In this document: positions 8,781 through 16,613 of the stretch, piece after piece
Layout: every line of letters starts with the position of its first letter
Position numbering within the stretch: position 1 is the first letter of the stretch
DNA from: Streptococcus henryi DSM 19005
GTDB lineage: Bacteria > Bacillota > Bacilli > Lactobacillales > Streptococcaceae
DNA length: 64,000 bases
Assembly (NCBI RefSeq): GCF_000376985.1
Contig: NZ_AQYA01000030.1
Span: 1 to 64,000, forward strand
Direction: 5' to 3'
Made by a program: the position numbers and the translations under genes
The notes under the pieces: generated by a model
The model's input: the letters and a program-made list of their open reading frames with translations, nothing else
Told to the model about the DNA's origin: nothing
Databases searched by the model: none

Positions 8781-8885
8781 ATGAAAAAACTTAAACAATA
8801 TCAACTAATTTTACTTTTTGCTGCCACAGTCATTGTAAGAACTGCTGTGTTACTCAAAGATTTTGATTGGTGGCGTATCGGTTAA
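8781..8885 (+). CDS. comS: ComS pheromone precursor (XIP at the C-terminus)
   Basis: A 34-residue peptide too short for usual gene calls. AAAGGAG lies ten bases before ATG 8781. The sequence starts MKKLKQYQLILLF, with a hydrophobic middle and a C-terminus LLKDFDWWRIG. Mature XIP peptides of the pyogenic and mutans types carry a double tryptophan (DWW), so the active form here is probably the last seven or eight residues, around (D)FDWWRIG, made by export and proteolysis and re-imported by Opp/Ami. The gene sits just behind comR and a ComR box. The exact mature end is inference. Confidence 0.85.
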   Translation: MKKLKQYQLILLFAATVIVRTAVLLKDFDWWRIG

Positions 8886-8938
8886 TAGTTATAATTATCA
8901 GTTAAATATTACTGACTTCATAGTAAAGGAGTAATCTC

Positions 8939-9187
8939 ATGCCAATCTTACGCATCAAAAATAAGACTTACATTAACCAGCTAATATGGGTTATTCTAAA
9001 AGATAAGCCTGAATCTCATCATTTAACATTTTTACAAGCTGGAGAAACTAGGAGTTTGGTTTTTGAAGATAATCAGACTGTTATCATTCGTGATCGCAGC
9101 CCCTTTTATGAATTTAAATCTTCAGATTATCATCGTATGTCAAGGCATTTTGAATTCTTAACAGAACAAGTTCAGGTTACTAGTTAG
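8939..9187 (+). CDS. Unknown 82-residue protein downstream of comS
   Basis: Not recognised. AAAGGAG seven bases before ATG 8939 is a good ribosome site. The protein ([16 protein letters not shown] at the start) has no signal peptide or clear membrane segment; alternating hydrophobic residues suggest a small beta-rich cytosolic fold. It begins 53 bases after comS with no strong terminator between, so ComR may drive it too. A TATAAT at 8890-8895 could give it its own promoter. Confidence 0.65.
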   Translation: MPILRIKNKTYINQLIWVILKDKPESHHLTFLQAGETRSLVFEDNQTVIIRDRSPFYEFKSSDYHRMSRHFEFLTEQVQVTS

Positions 9188-9236
9188 CCAAAACACTCCT
9201 GCTAGGTTAAAAATAGTCTCAGCTCAGCTAAATTTT

Positions 9237-9251
9237 TGCTATAATAACTGT
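9237..9251 (+). promoter_or_regulatory. ruvB promoter predicting a leaderless mRNA
   Basis: TGCTATAAT (9237-9245) is a perfect extended -10. Its last base is seven bases before the A of the ruvB ATG, where transcription would normally start. No Shine-Dalgarno sequence precedes the ATG. Confidence 0.6.
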
Positions 9252-10253
9252 ATGACTAGAATTTTAGATAATGATTTGATGGGAGATGAAGAGTACGTAG
9301 AACGTACCCTGCGTCCCCAGTATTTACGAGAATATATTGGACAGGATAAGGTTAAGGACCAGCTCAAGATTTTTATTGAAGCGGCCAAACTTCGTGATGA
9401 GTCTCTGGACCATGTGCTCCTTTTTGGTCCTCCAGGGCTTGGTAAGACGACCATGGCCTTTGTTATCGCTAATGAGCTAGGTGTTAACCTCAAACAGACC
9501 TCAGGTCCTGCCATTGAAAAGGCTGGTGACTTGGTGGCTATCCTTAACGACTTAGAACCTGGTGATGTCCTCTTTATTGACGAAATCCACCGCATGCCCA
9601 TGGCTGTAGAAGAAGTCCTCTACAGTGCCATGGAAGATTTCTATATTGATATTATGATTGGCGCTGGTGAAACCAGTCGCAGCGTCCACTTGGATTTGCC
9701 ACCCTTTACCCTAATTGGTGCGACGACTCGAGCTGGGATGCTCTCTAATCCATTAAGAGCACGTTTTGGTATTACGGGCCATATGGAATACTACGAAGAA
9801 GCTGACCTCACAGAGATTGTTGAACGTACCGCAGCTATCTTTGAGATGGAAATCGTACATGAAGCTGCGCAAGAGCTGGCAAGACGTAGCCGCGGAACAC
9901 CCCGTATTGCAAATAGACTCCTAAAACGCGTCCGTGACTATGCCCAGATTATGGGAGACGGTATCATCACAGCCCAGATTACTGATAAAGCACTAAGCAT
10001 GTTAGATGTAGACCACGAGGGATTGGACTATGTTGATCAGAAGATCCTAAGAACCATGATCGAAATGTATAACGGTGGTCCAGTTGGTTTGGGCACTCTA
10101 TCAGTTAACATCGCAGAAGAACGTGATACCGTTGAAGACATGTACGAACCCTATCTCATTCAAAAAGGCTTTATCATGCGTACTAGAACAGGACGCGTGG
10201 CAACGGCTAAGGCATACGAACACTTAGGCTACCCTTTATCAGATAAGGGATAA
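9252..10253 (+). CDS. ruvB: Holliday junction branch-migration ATPase RuvB
   Basis: Hexameric AAA+ motor that with RuvA drives branch migration during recombination and repair. It has 333 residues. Walker A GPPGLGKT is at 59-66, Walker B LFIDEIH at 107-113, sensor 1 GATTRAG follows, and a C-terminal winged helix binds DNA. The N-terminus [13 protein letters not shown] matches relatives from the first codon, supporting ATG 9252 even though no ribosome site exists. ruvA is not adjacent. Confidence 0.95.
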   Translation: MTRILDNDLMGDEEYVERTLRPQYLREYIGQDKVKDQLKIFIEAAKLRDESLDHVLLFGPPGLGKTTMAFVIANELGVNLKQTSGPAIEKAGDLVAILNDLEPGDVLFIDEIHRMPMAVEEVLYSAMEDFYIDIMIGAGETSRSVHLDLPPFTLIGATTRAGMLSNPLRARFGITGHMEYYEEADLTEIVERTAAIFEMEIVHEAAQELARRSRGTPRIANRLLKRVRDYAQIMGDGIITAQITDKALSMLDVDHEGLDYVDQKILRTMIEMYNGGPVGLGTLSVNIAEERDTVEDMYEPYLIQKGFIMRTRTGRVATAKAYEHLGYPLSDKG

Positions 10254-10435
10254 GCACCTCTCGAAGCTCTCTGATGATTTCCCTAAATAGTCTAAGTTTG
10301 CCAAAACATTTTGATGCTTTCCAAAAGAATAAATTTAATCTCATGCCTTTCGATGTGAAGGGCTTTTTAGGTGGAAAAAGCGGACAAAATAAGGTAATAT
10401 TATTATTAGAATTGTCATAGAAGAAAAGGTTGAAT

Positions 10436-10870
10436 ATGAAAAGAGTTCTTTTTGTTTGTTTGGGAAATATCTGTCGCAGTCCCATGGCAGAATTTGTTAT
10501 GAAGGATCTTGCGAAAGACTACAATATTCATATTGAGAGCCGTGCAACGTCTAATTGGGAGCATGGAAATCCCATTCATCCAGGAACTCAAAAGACCTTG
10601 AAAAAACATTCTATCTCTTTTGATAAGCAGAAAGGTTCTCAGCAGATTTCTCGTCAAGATTTGGAAGATTTTGACCTCATTTTAGGTATGGATGCTCAGA
10701 ACGTTAAAGATTTAAAGAGACTTTCACGAGGTCAATTTGATCACAAAATTTTTATCTTTAGAGAGTCTGGTGTTCCCGATCCGTGGTTTACTGGAGATTT
10801 TGACGAAACATATGACTTGGTAACCACCGGTTGTGAAAAATGGCTAGCGCAGCTATTGGCACAAAAATAA
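10436..10870 (+). CDS. Low-molecular-weight protein tyrosine phosphatase
   Basis: A cytosolic phosphatase of 144 residues. The P-loop CLGNICRS has catalytic Cys8 and Arg14 (C-x5-R), and the general-acid loop DPWF is near the C-terminus. AAAAGG six bases upstream fixes ATG 10436 over a TTG two codons earlier. It stands between ruvB and the MORN/acyltransferase pair, ten bases before the MORN gene, so these three are probably co-transcribed. In streptococci such enzymes act on capsule-kinase or other phosphotyrosine targets; the substrate here is unknown. Confidence 0.9.
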   Translation: MKRVLFVCLGNICRSPMAEFVMKDLAKDYNIHIESRATSNWEHGNPIHPGTQKTLKKHSISFDKQKGSQQISRQDLEDFDLILGMDAQNVKDLKRLSRGQFDHKIFIFRESGVPDPWFTGDFDETYDLVTTGCEKWLAQLLAQK

Positions 10871-10880
10871 AGGAAAAGAA

Positions 10881-11261
10881 ATGAAAATAAGACAACTAAC
10901 AAGAGGACATCTGGAGCTGATCGCTGTCATTGTGATTGTATGCTGTGCTTTGTCTGTCTTTACGCTAAATTTAAAGTCCCAAACGAACCTTCGATATGAT
11001 CATGGGAAGATTACCTATACCGGCAGTGTTGTCAATCATCGAATGAACGGTCGAGGAAAACTGACTTTTGAAAATGGTGACACTTATGAAGGCGACTTTG
11101 TTAATGGTGTTTTTGAGGGGGAAGGGACCTTTACATCGAGTACAGGTTGGACCTACACTGGAGAATTCAAGAAGGGTCAGGCAGATGGTCAAGGTATCCT
11201 AACAGCTCAAGATAAAAAGGTCTATAAGGGAAGATTTAAACAGGGGATTTATCAAAAATGA
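10881..11261 (+). CDS. Membrane-anchored MORN-repeat protein
   Basis: A protein of 126 residues with one N-terminal membrane segment (about 12-30, rich in V, I and L) and then three to four MORN repeats (YTGSVVNHRMNGRGKL, YEGDFVNGVFEGEGTF, YTGEFKKGQADGQGIL, YKGRFKQG). The repeats probably lie outside the membrane. The stop overlaps the acyltransferase start (ATGA), so the two are coupled and may work together at the cell surface. Specific function unknown. Confidence 0.8.
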   Translation: MKIRQLTRGHLELIAVIVIVCCALSVFTLNLKSQTNLRYDHGKITYTGSVVNHRMNGRGKLTFENGDTYEGDFVNGVFEGEGTFTSSTGWTYTGEFKKGQADGQGILTAQDKKVYKGRFKQGIYQK

Positions 11262-13042
11262 GAATAAAATGGTTTTCACTGGTGCGCGTGACAGGTTTAC
11301 TGCTTGTCTTGCTCTACCATTTCTTCAAACAAATCTTTCCGGGCGGATTTATCGGTGTCGATATTTTCTTCACATTTTCAGGCTATCTTATTACCGCCTT
11401 GTTGATTGACGAATACGCTAAAAGCGAGAAAATTGAATTGCTCAGTTTTCTAAAGCGTCGTTTTTATCGGATAGTACCTCCATTGGTGATGATGATTTTG
11501 CTCATCATTCCTTTCACCTTCTTAGTTCGTAACGATTTTCGTGCTGGTATTGGACCACAAATTGCAGCTGCTCTGGGTTTTGTGACAAATATTTATGAGG
11601 TGATGACAGGTGGAAATTATGAAAGTCAATTTATTCCGCATCTCTTTGTTCATACATGGAGCTTAGCCATTGAGGTACATTTCTACCTTGTTTGGGGGAT
11701 TTTACTTTGGCTAATATCTAAGCGTTCAATGACGTCAAATCAGTTTCGTGGTTTGGTTTTTATGATTTCGACTGGATTCTTTACCTTTAGTTTCCTATCC
11801 ATGTTTGTCAGAAGCTTCTTTACAGAAAATGTTTCTGTTCTCTATTTCTCTACCTTATCGCATAGTTTCCCTTTCTTCTTGGGTGCTATGTTTGCGACAA
11901 TGACCGGAGTTAAAGAGACGACTAAGCGTTTTTCTAAGAATGTAAAACTTTGGTCTCAAAGACGTGTGGTTTTATCAATGGCAGGGTGTGTTGCACTTTT
12001 GTTCTTGTTAACCTTCTTGCTTGATTTTAATCACCAGTTTACATATCTTTTTGGTTTTGTTTTAGCCAGCTTGTTTGCATCACTTATGATTTATGCAGCG
12101 CGTGTTTTACATGAGCAGACTCCTAAGCTTCAAGAACCAGCAATCATCACATTCTTTTCGGATATTTCATACGGTATATATTTATTCCACTGGCCATTTT
12201 ACATTATATTTAGTCAAGTATTTGGCAATGCAATAGCAGTGCTGATGACCTTGCTTTTTTCAATCATTTTAGCAAGTCTATCATATTATGTCATCGAGCC
12301 TTTCATTATAGGAAAAATACCAATTCTACTGGGATTGAAGATTGATATAAAACCTTATAAAAAATGGGTATTTGGAATTGTTGGACTCCTAAGTTTGCTA
12401 ACAGTTATAACAGCTAGTACAGCTCCAAAAGTGGGTCGCTTTGAGACAGAACTTTTAGTTGACTCTCTTCATCAAGCTCAAAATAATATGAACCGAACTC
12501 ATACTCTGGCTGCGGGTGATGCCAATGCCCTAAGTAGCATCAGTATTATTGGAGATTCAGTTGCCCTTAGATCATCAGCAGCATTTTCACAACTGATGCC
12601 AGAAGCGCAGCTTGATGCTGCAGTTAGTCGAAATTTCGATGATGCTTATAGTATTTTTGAAAATCATATTGCGTCACAAACCTTATCTCGTACCATAGTT
12701 CTGGCGGTAGGTGTTAATTCACTAGAAAATTACCAGGAATCTTTGCAACAATTCATTGATAAGTTACCGGATGGTTATCGTATGGTATTTGTCAGTCCTT
12801 ACAACGCGGCTAATGCGGCAAAAGTAGCTGAAGTAAGGGAATATGAATTGTCATTGGCAAAAACTTACTCATTTGTAACTATCGCTGACTGGTACAAGGT
12901 ATCAGTTGAGAATCCAGCTATCTGGAGTGGCACTGACGGTGTTCATTATAGTGATAGTGATACTACTGGGGCGACCCTCTATGTTGAAACAATTCAAAAA
13001 GCCATTCAAAAAGCAGCTAAAAAAGCAGCTAAAGGTGAATGA
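11258..13042 (+). CDS. OatA-like membrane O-acyltransferase with SGNH domain
   Basis: A protein of 594 residues in two parts. An acyltransferase-3 domain with about ten or eleven membrane segments comes first (GGFIGVDIFFTFSGYLI near 30-50; HTWSLAIEVHFYLVW). An extracellular SGNH hydrolase-type domain follows, with GDS at Ser434 and the DGVH pair Asp560/His563. OatA-type enzymes of this build O-acetylate peptidoglycan muramic acid and raise lysozyme resistance; other cell-wall glycans are possible targets. The C-terminus is Ala/Lys-rich (AIQKAAKKAAKGE). Confidence 0.87.
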   Translation: MRIKWFSLVRVTGLLLVLLYHFFKQIFPGGFIGVDIFFTFSGYLITALLIDEYAKSEKIELLSFLKRRFYRIVPPLVMMILLIIPFTFLVRNDFRAGIGPQIAAALGFVTNIYEVMTGGNYESQFIPHLFVHTWSLAIEVHFYLVWGILLWLISKRSMTSNQFRGLVFMISTGFFTFSFLSMFVRSFFTENVSVLYFSTLSHSFPFFLGAMFATMTGVKETTKRFSKNVKLWSQRRVVLSMAGCVALLFLLTFLLDFNHQFTYLFGFVLASLFASLMIYAARVLHEQTPKLQEPAIITFFSDISYGIYLFHWPFYIIFSQVFGNAIAVLMTLLFSIILASLSYYVIEPFIIGKIPILLGLKIDIKPYKKWVFGIVGLLSLLTVITASTAPKVGRFETELLVDSLHQAQNNMNRTHTLAAGDANALSSISIIGDSVALRSSAAFSQLMPEAQLDAAVSRNFDDAYSIFENHIASQTLSRTIVLAVGVNSLENYQESLQQFIDKLPDGYRMVFVSPYNAANAAKVAEVREYELSLAKTYSFVTIADWYKVSVENPAIWSGTDGVHYSDSDTTGATLYVETIQKAIQKAAKKAAKGE

Positions 13043-13090
13043 TTGTCTCCTAGAAAAATTTTGATGTTTTTTTTGTCAAATCAATAAAAT

Positions 13091-13139
13091 AAACGAACGA
13101 TTTCTTTGAAAAATTTGAATAAGAAGTCGTTCGTTTTTA
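13091..13139 (+). terminator. Terminator after the acyltransferase gene
   Basis: AACGAACGA (13092-13100) pairs with TCGTTCGTT (13127-13135), followed by T-rich sequence. Inner TCTT/AAGA pairing lengthens the stem. Confidence 0.85.
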
Positions 13140-13477
13140 TTGTGCTCAAAATAGAATTAATTTGCTAATCAGTTAACAAAATTATACGGAGCTTAGTTAT
13201 AACTTTAAAGCCATATTTAGTTTTGGTCTTATTCAAACTCAAATAGAAGACCTAAGAAAAGCAATGCAAATTATTCTTTTGGTTTCTGAAATTTTCATGA
13301 AACTAATCAAATAAATTTCTTAGAGGATATGGAGCAGAAATAATTTAAAAAAATAAAAAATTTTTTTGTAAGAATTAAACACCCTCTAAACGCTGTTGTA
13401 TCAATGGTTTTTGAATCTTTGAAGAATTCTAATACAAATAAGTTTGAAAAAAAGTTCACAATTTTTGCATGAAACTG
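13140..13477. other. AT-rich gap upstream of adhE
   Basis: No gene or strong hairpin seen. An AAACGCTGT near 13388 is a weak catabolite-responsive (cre) candidate. The stretch may hold extra control sites for adhE. Confidence 0.3.
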
Positions 13478-13541
13478 TTTACAAAGAAAATTATTGTGAT
13501 ATAATTAACATGTAAATAAATTTGTGAAACTTTTAACAAAA
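13478..13541 (+). promoter_or_regulatory. adhE promoter with Rex-type operator
   Basis: TTTACA (13478-13483) and TATAAT (13500-13505) are 16 bases apart. Just downstream, TTTGTGAAACTTTTAACAAA (13521-13540) fits the Rex pattern TTGTGAA-n-TTCACAA with one weaker half. Rex is the NADH-sensing repressor that controls adhE in many Firmicutes, so control by NADH/NAD ratio is likely. Confidence 0.65.
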
Positions 13542-13559
13542 GTTTTTAAGGAGAATCAT

Positions 13560-16208
13560 ATGGCTGAAAAAACTGTTACACCAGAAGAAAAATTAGCACA
13601 AGCTCAAGCACACGTTGACGGACTTGTCCAAAAAGGTCTAGTGGCTCTTGAAGAATTCCGTAAATTAAATCAAGAACAAGTTGACTATATCGTCGCAAAA
13701 GCATCAGTAGCAGCATTGGATGCTCACGGTATCTTGGCAGCTCATGCTGTTGAAGAAACAGGTCGTGGTGTCTTTGAAGATAAAGCTACTAAAAACCTTT
13801 TTGCTTGTGAACACGTTGTTAACAATATGCGTGGTGTAAAAACAGTTGGTATTATCGAAGATGATCCAATTACTGGTCTGACTAAAATTGCTGAACCAGT
13901 TGGTGTAATCTGTGGTGTTACTCCAACAACAAACCCAACATCAACTGCAATCTTCAAATCATTGATTGCTTTGAAAACACGTAACCCTATCGTATTTGGT
14001 TTCCACCCATCAGCACAAGAATCATCAGCTCATGCAGCACAAATCGTTTATGATGCAGCTGTTAAAGCAGGTGCTCCTAAAGACTGTATCCAATGGATTA
14101 CAGAACCATCTATCGCAGCGACTAATGCACTCATGAACCACGACGGTATCTCAACTATCCTTGCAACAGGTGGTAATGCCATGGTTCGCGCAGCTTACTC
14201 ATGTGGTAAACCTGCTCTTGGTGTAGGTGCTGGTAACGTTCCTGCATATGTTGAAAAATCTGCTGATATCCGTCAAGCAGCTCACGATATCGTTATGTCT
14301 AAATCATTCGATAACGGTATGGTTTGTGCATCTGAACAAGCGGTTATCATTGACAAAGAAATCTACAAAGAATTTGTAGAAGAATTCAAATCATACAAAA
14401 CTTACTTCGTTAATAAGAAAGAAAAAGCTCTTCTTGAAGAATTCTGCTTCGGTGTAAAAGCAAACAGCAAAGATTGTGCTGGTGCTAAATTGAACGCTGA
14501 TATCGTTGGTAAACCAGCAGCATGGATTGCTGAACAAGCTGGTTTCACAGTTCCAGAAGGAACAAATATCTTGGCTGCAGAATGTGCTGAAGTTGGGCCA
14601 AACGAACCATTGACTCGTGAAAAACTTTCTCCAGTTATTGCTGTTCTTAAAGCAGAAGATACTGAAGATGGTGTGACAAAAGCTCGTCAAATGGTTGAGT
14701 TCAACGGTCTAGGTCACTCAGCTGCTATCCACACTAAAGATGAAGAACTTGCTAAACGTTTCGGTACAGAAATGAAAGCTATGCGTATCATCTGGAACTC
14801 ACCATCAACATTTGGTGGTATCGGGGATGTTTACAACGCATTCTTGCCATCATTGACACTTGGATGTGGTTCATACGGACGCAACTCAGTTGGTGATAAC
14901 GTATCTGCTATCAACCTTCTTAACATTAAGAAAGTAGGGAAACGTAGAAATAATATGCAATGGTTTAAAGTTCCTTCAAAAATCTACTTCGAACGTAACT
15001 CAATCCAATACCTTCAAACAGTTGAAGATCTTGAACGCGTTATGATCGTTACTGACAAATCTATTGAACGTCTTGGTTTTGTACAACGTGTTATCGACCA
15101 ATTGAATGCTCGCAGCAATAAAGTGACAATCCAAGTCTTCTCAGACATCGAACCAGATCCAGATATCACAACTGTAGAACGTGGTGCTGAAGTGATGAAA
15201 GCTTTCGAGCCTGATACAATCATCGCACTCGGTGGTGGTTCACCAATGGATGCTGCTAAAGTTATGTGGCTCTTCTACGAACAACCAGAAGTTGACTTCC
15301 GTGACCTTGTTCAAAAATTCATGGATATCCGTAAACGTGCCTTCAAATTCCCATCACTTGGTAAGAAAGCTAAATATATCGGTATTCCAACAACATCTGG
15401 TACAGGTTCTGAAGTAACACCATTTGCCGTTATCTCTGATAAGAAAAATAACCGTAAATACCCACTTGCTGACTACTCATTGACACCAACAATCGCTATT
15501 GTTGACCCTGCTTTGGTAGAATCAGTTCCAGACTTCATCGCAGCTGATACTGGTATGGACGTATTGACTCACGCAACTGAAGCATATACATCTAACTTCG
15601 CTAACGATTACACAGACGGTATTGCCCTTCAAACAATCAAGTTAGTCTTCCAATACCTTGAAAAATCAGTTAAAACAGCTGACCCAGAAGCACGTGAAAA
15701 AATGCATAACGCTTCTACAATGGCTGGTATGGCCTTCGCCAATGCCTTCCTTGGTATGAGCCACTCAATGGCCCATAAGATTGGTGGGGTTCACCACACA
15801 GTTCACGGACGTACAAATGCAATCTTGCTTCCATACGTTATCCGTTACAACGGTACTCGCCCATCTAAAACTACTACATGGCCTAAATACAACTACTGGA
15901 AAGCTGATGAAAAATTCCAAGACATCGCTAAAATGCTTGGATTGCCACACTCAACTCCTGAAGAAGCTGTTGAAGCATATGCTAAAGCAGTTTACGACCT
16001 TGGTGTTGCAGTAGGTATCGAAATGAACTTCAAAGGCTTTGGTATTGATGAGCAAACTTGGAAAGATAGCTTGCATGAAATTGCTCTTCTTGCTTATGAA
16101 GACCAATGTTCACCAGCTAACCCACGCTTACCAATGGTAGCAGATATGGAAGAAATTATGGCTGATGCATACTATGGTTATGCAGAACGTCCAGGACGCC
16201 GTAAATAA
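13560..16208 (+). CDS. adhE: Bifunctional acetaldehyde-CoA/alcohol dehydrogenase
   Basis: An 882-residue fusion that reduces acetyl-CoA to acetaldehyde and then to ethanol, regenerating NAD during mixed-acid fermentation. The aldehyde dehydrogenase half carries the catalytic Cys256 (DNGMVCASEQ). The iron-dependent alcohol dehydrogenase half starts near 460, with GGGSPMDAAKVMW and the metal-binding His-rich region (MSHSMAHKIGG). AAGGAG at 13548-13553 fixes ATG 13560; an upstream in-frame start at 13524 has no ribosome site. Codon use is strongly biased, indicating high expression. AdhE usually assembles into long spirosome filaments. Confidence 0.96.
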   Translation: MAEKTVTPEEKLAQAQAHVDGLVQKGLVALEEFRKLNQEQVDYIVAKASVAALDAHGILAAHAVEETGRGVFEDKATKNLFACEHVVNNMRGVKTVGIIEDDPITGLTKIAEPVGVICGVTPTTNPTSTAIFKSLIALKTRNPIVFGFHPSAQESSAHAAQIVYDAAVKAGAPKDCIQWITEPSIAATNALMNHDGISTILATGGNAMVRAAYSCGKPALGVGAGNVPAYVEKSADIRQAAHDIVMSKSFDNGMVCASEQAVIIDKEIYKEFVEEFKSYKTYFVNKKEKALLEEFCFGVKANSKDCAGAKLNADIVGKPAAWIAEQAGFTVPEGTNILAAECAEVGPNEPLTREKLSPVIAVLKAEDTEDGVTKARQMVEFNGLGHSAAIHTKDEELAKRFGTEMKAMRIIWNSPSTFGGIGDVYNAFLPSLTLGCGSYGRNSVGDNVSAINLLNIKKVGKRRNNMQWFKVPSKIYFERNSIQYLQTVEDLERVMIVTDKSIERLGFVQRVIDQLNARSNKVTIQVFSDIEPDPDITTVERGAEVMKAFEPDTIIALGGGSPMDAAKVMWLFYEQPEVDFRDLVQKFMDIRKRAFKFPSLGKKAKYIGIPTTSGTGSEVTPFAVISDKKNNRKYPLADYSLTPTIAIVDPALVESVPDFIAADTGMDVLTHATEAYTSNFANDYTDGIALQTIKLVFQYLEKSVKTADPEAREKMHNASTMAGMAFANAFLGMSHSMAHKIGGVHHTVHGRTNAILLPYVIRYNGTRPSKTTTWPKYNYWKADEKFQDIAKMLGLPHSTPEEAVEAYAKAVYDLGVAVGIEMNFKGFGIDEQTWKDSLHEIALLAYEDQCSPANPRLPMVADMEEIMADAYYGYAERPGRRK

Positions 16209-16227
16209 TTAAAAGACATAATTCACC

Positions 16228-16266
16228 CCAAAAGACCTTATCAGCAGTCGATAAGGTCTTTTTGGC
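16228..16266 (+). terminator. Terminator after adhE
   Basis: A long stem: CAAAAGACCTTATC pairs with GATAAGGTCTTTTTG around a seven-base loop, ending in T-rich sequence. Confidence 0.9.
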
Positions 16267-16270
16267 ATTT

Positions 16271-16290
16271 TTTCGTCAACTGTAGTAGGT
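16271..16290. repeat. Short dispersed repeat (GTCAACTGTAGT)
   Basis: GTCAACTGTAGTAGG beginning at 16275 recurs as GTCAACTGTAGTGGG at 34514. Both copies sit right after operon terminators. It looks like a remnant of an insertion-sequence end, but I cannot assign it. Confidence 0.45.
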
Positions 16291-16357
16291 ATTTTTTAAC
16301 ATTTTGATGTCAGAAAACAATACATAAAATTTATTTTAAAAAACCTTATAAATAGGC

Positions 16358-16386
16358 TTTACAATAAGCTTTTGTAGCGTTATAAT
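16358..16386 (+). promoter_or_regulatory. Strong promoter of the 25-codon peptide unit
   Basis: TTTACA (16358-16363) and a perfect TATAAT (16381-16386) are exactly 17 bases apart. Confidence 0.8.
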
Positions 16387-16425
16387 GATGGTGACATAAG
16401 GTGTTATAAAAGGAGGGGCGAGGAT

Positions 16426-16503
16426 ATGGCTGACCATTTTTATGAAGTGTTAGCGACCATTTGGATTTCCATTGCTGGAATGGATTCCCGTTGGGGTAAT
16501 TAG
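16426..16503 (+). CDS. Unknown 25-residue peptide, free-standing transcription unit
   Basis: Not recognised. ATG 16426 follows AGGAGG (16411-16416) at nine bases; the frame ends at TAG 16501. The peptide begins MADHFYEVLATIWISI and ends GMDSRWGN: an acidic start, a hydrophobic middle (about residues 8-18) and a polar tail with Trp. Its own near-consensus promoter and a strong terminator bracket it, giving an RNA of about 150 bases. The build resembles small membrane toxins of type I systems, secreted signal peptides or leader peptides. Only one Thr codon argues against a thrC attenuator, and thrC has a separate promoter after the terminator. Confidence 0.6.
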   Translation: MADHFYEVLATIWISIAGMDSRWGN

Positions 16504-16513
16504 GGCTGTTTGC

Positions 16514-16542
16514 AACCATCCCAATTTTGGGATGGTTTTTTC
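16514..16542 (+). terminator. Terminator of the 25-codon peptide unit
   Basis: AACCATCCCAA (16514-16524) pairs perfectly with TTGGGATGGTT (16527-16537), followed by a T-run. Confidence 0.88.
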
Positions 16543-16575
16543 TTGATAAATTTCGCAAATTTTCTGATAATTGTG

Positions 16576-16582
16576 GTATAAT
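16576..16582 (+). promoter_or_regulatory. -10 of the thrC promoter
   Basis: GTGGTATAATGC is centred here, about 33 bases before thrC and downstream of the preceding terminator. It shows that thrC is transcribed on its own. Confidence 0.55.
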
Positions 16583-16613
16583 GCTAAAAAGACTATCAAA
16601 ATGAGGACTGAAG

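Noticed and set aside
9239..9601. Minus-strand frame of 120 codons over ruvB
   Set aside because: It is a shadow of the ruvB codons, without a ribosome site or family match.
13140..13477. Hidden small gene upstream of adhE
   Set aside because: No frame with a convincing ribosome site and promoter; the stretch is simply AT-rich.
16426..16542. Threonine attenuator leader for thrC
   Set aside because: Only one Thr codon and no run of control codons; no alternative antiterminator stem seen; thrC has its own -10 after the terminator.
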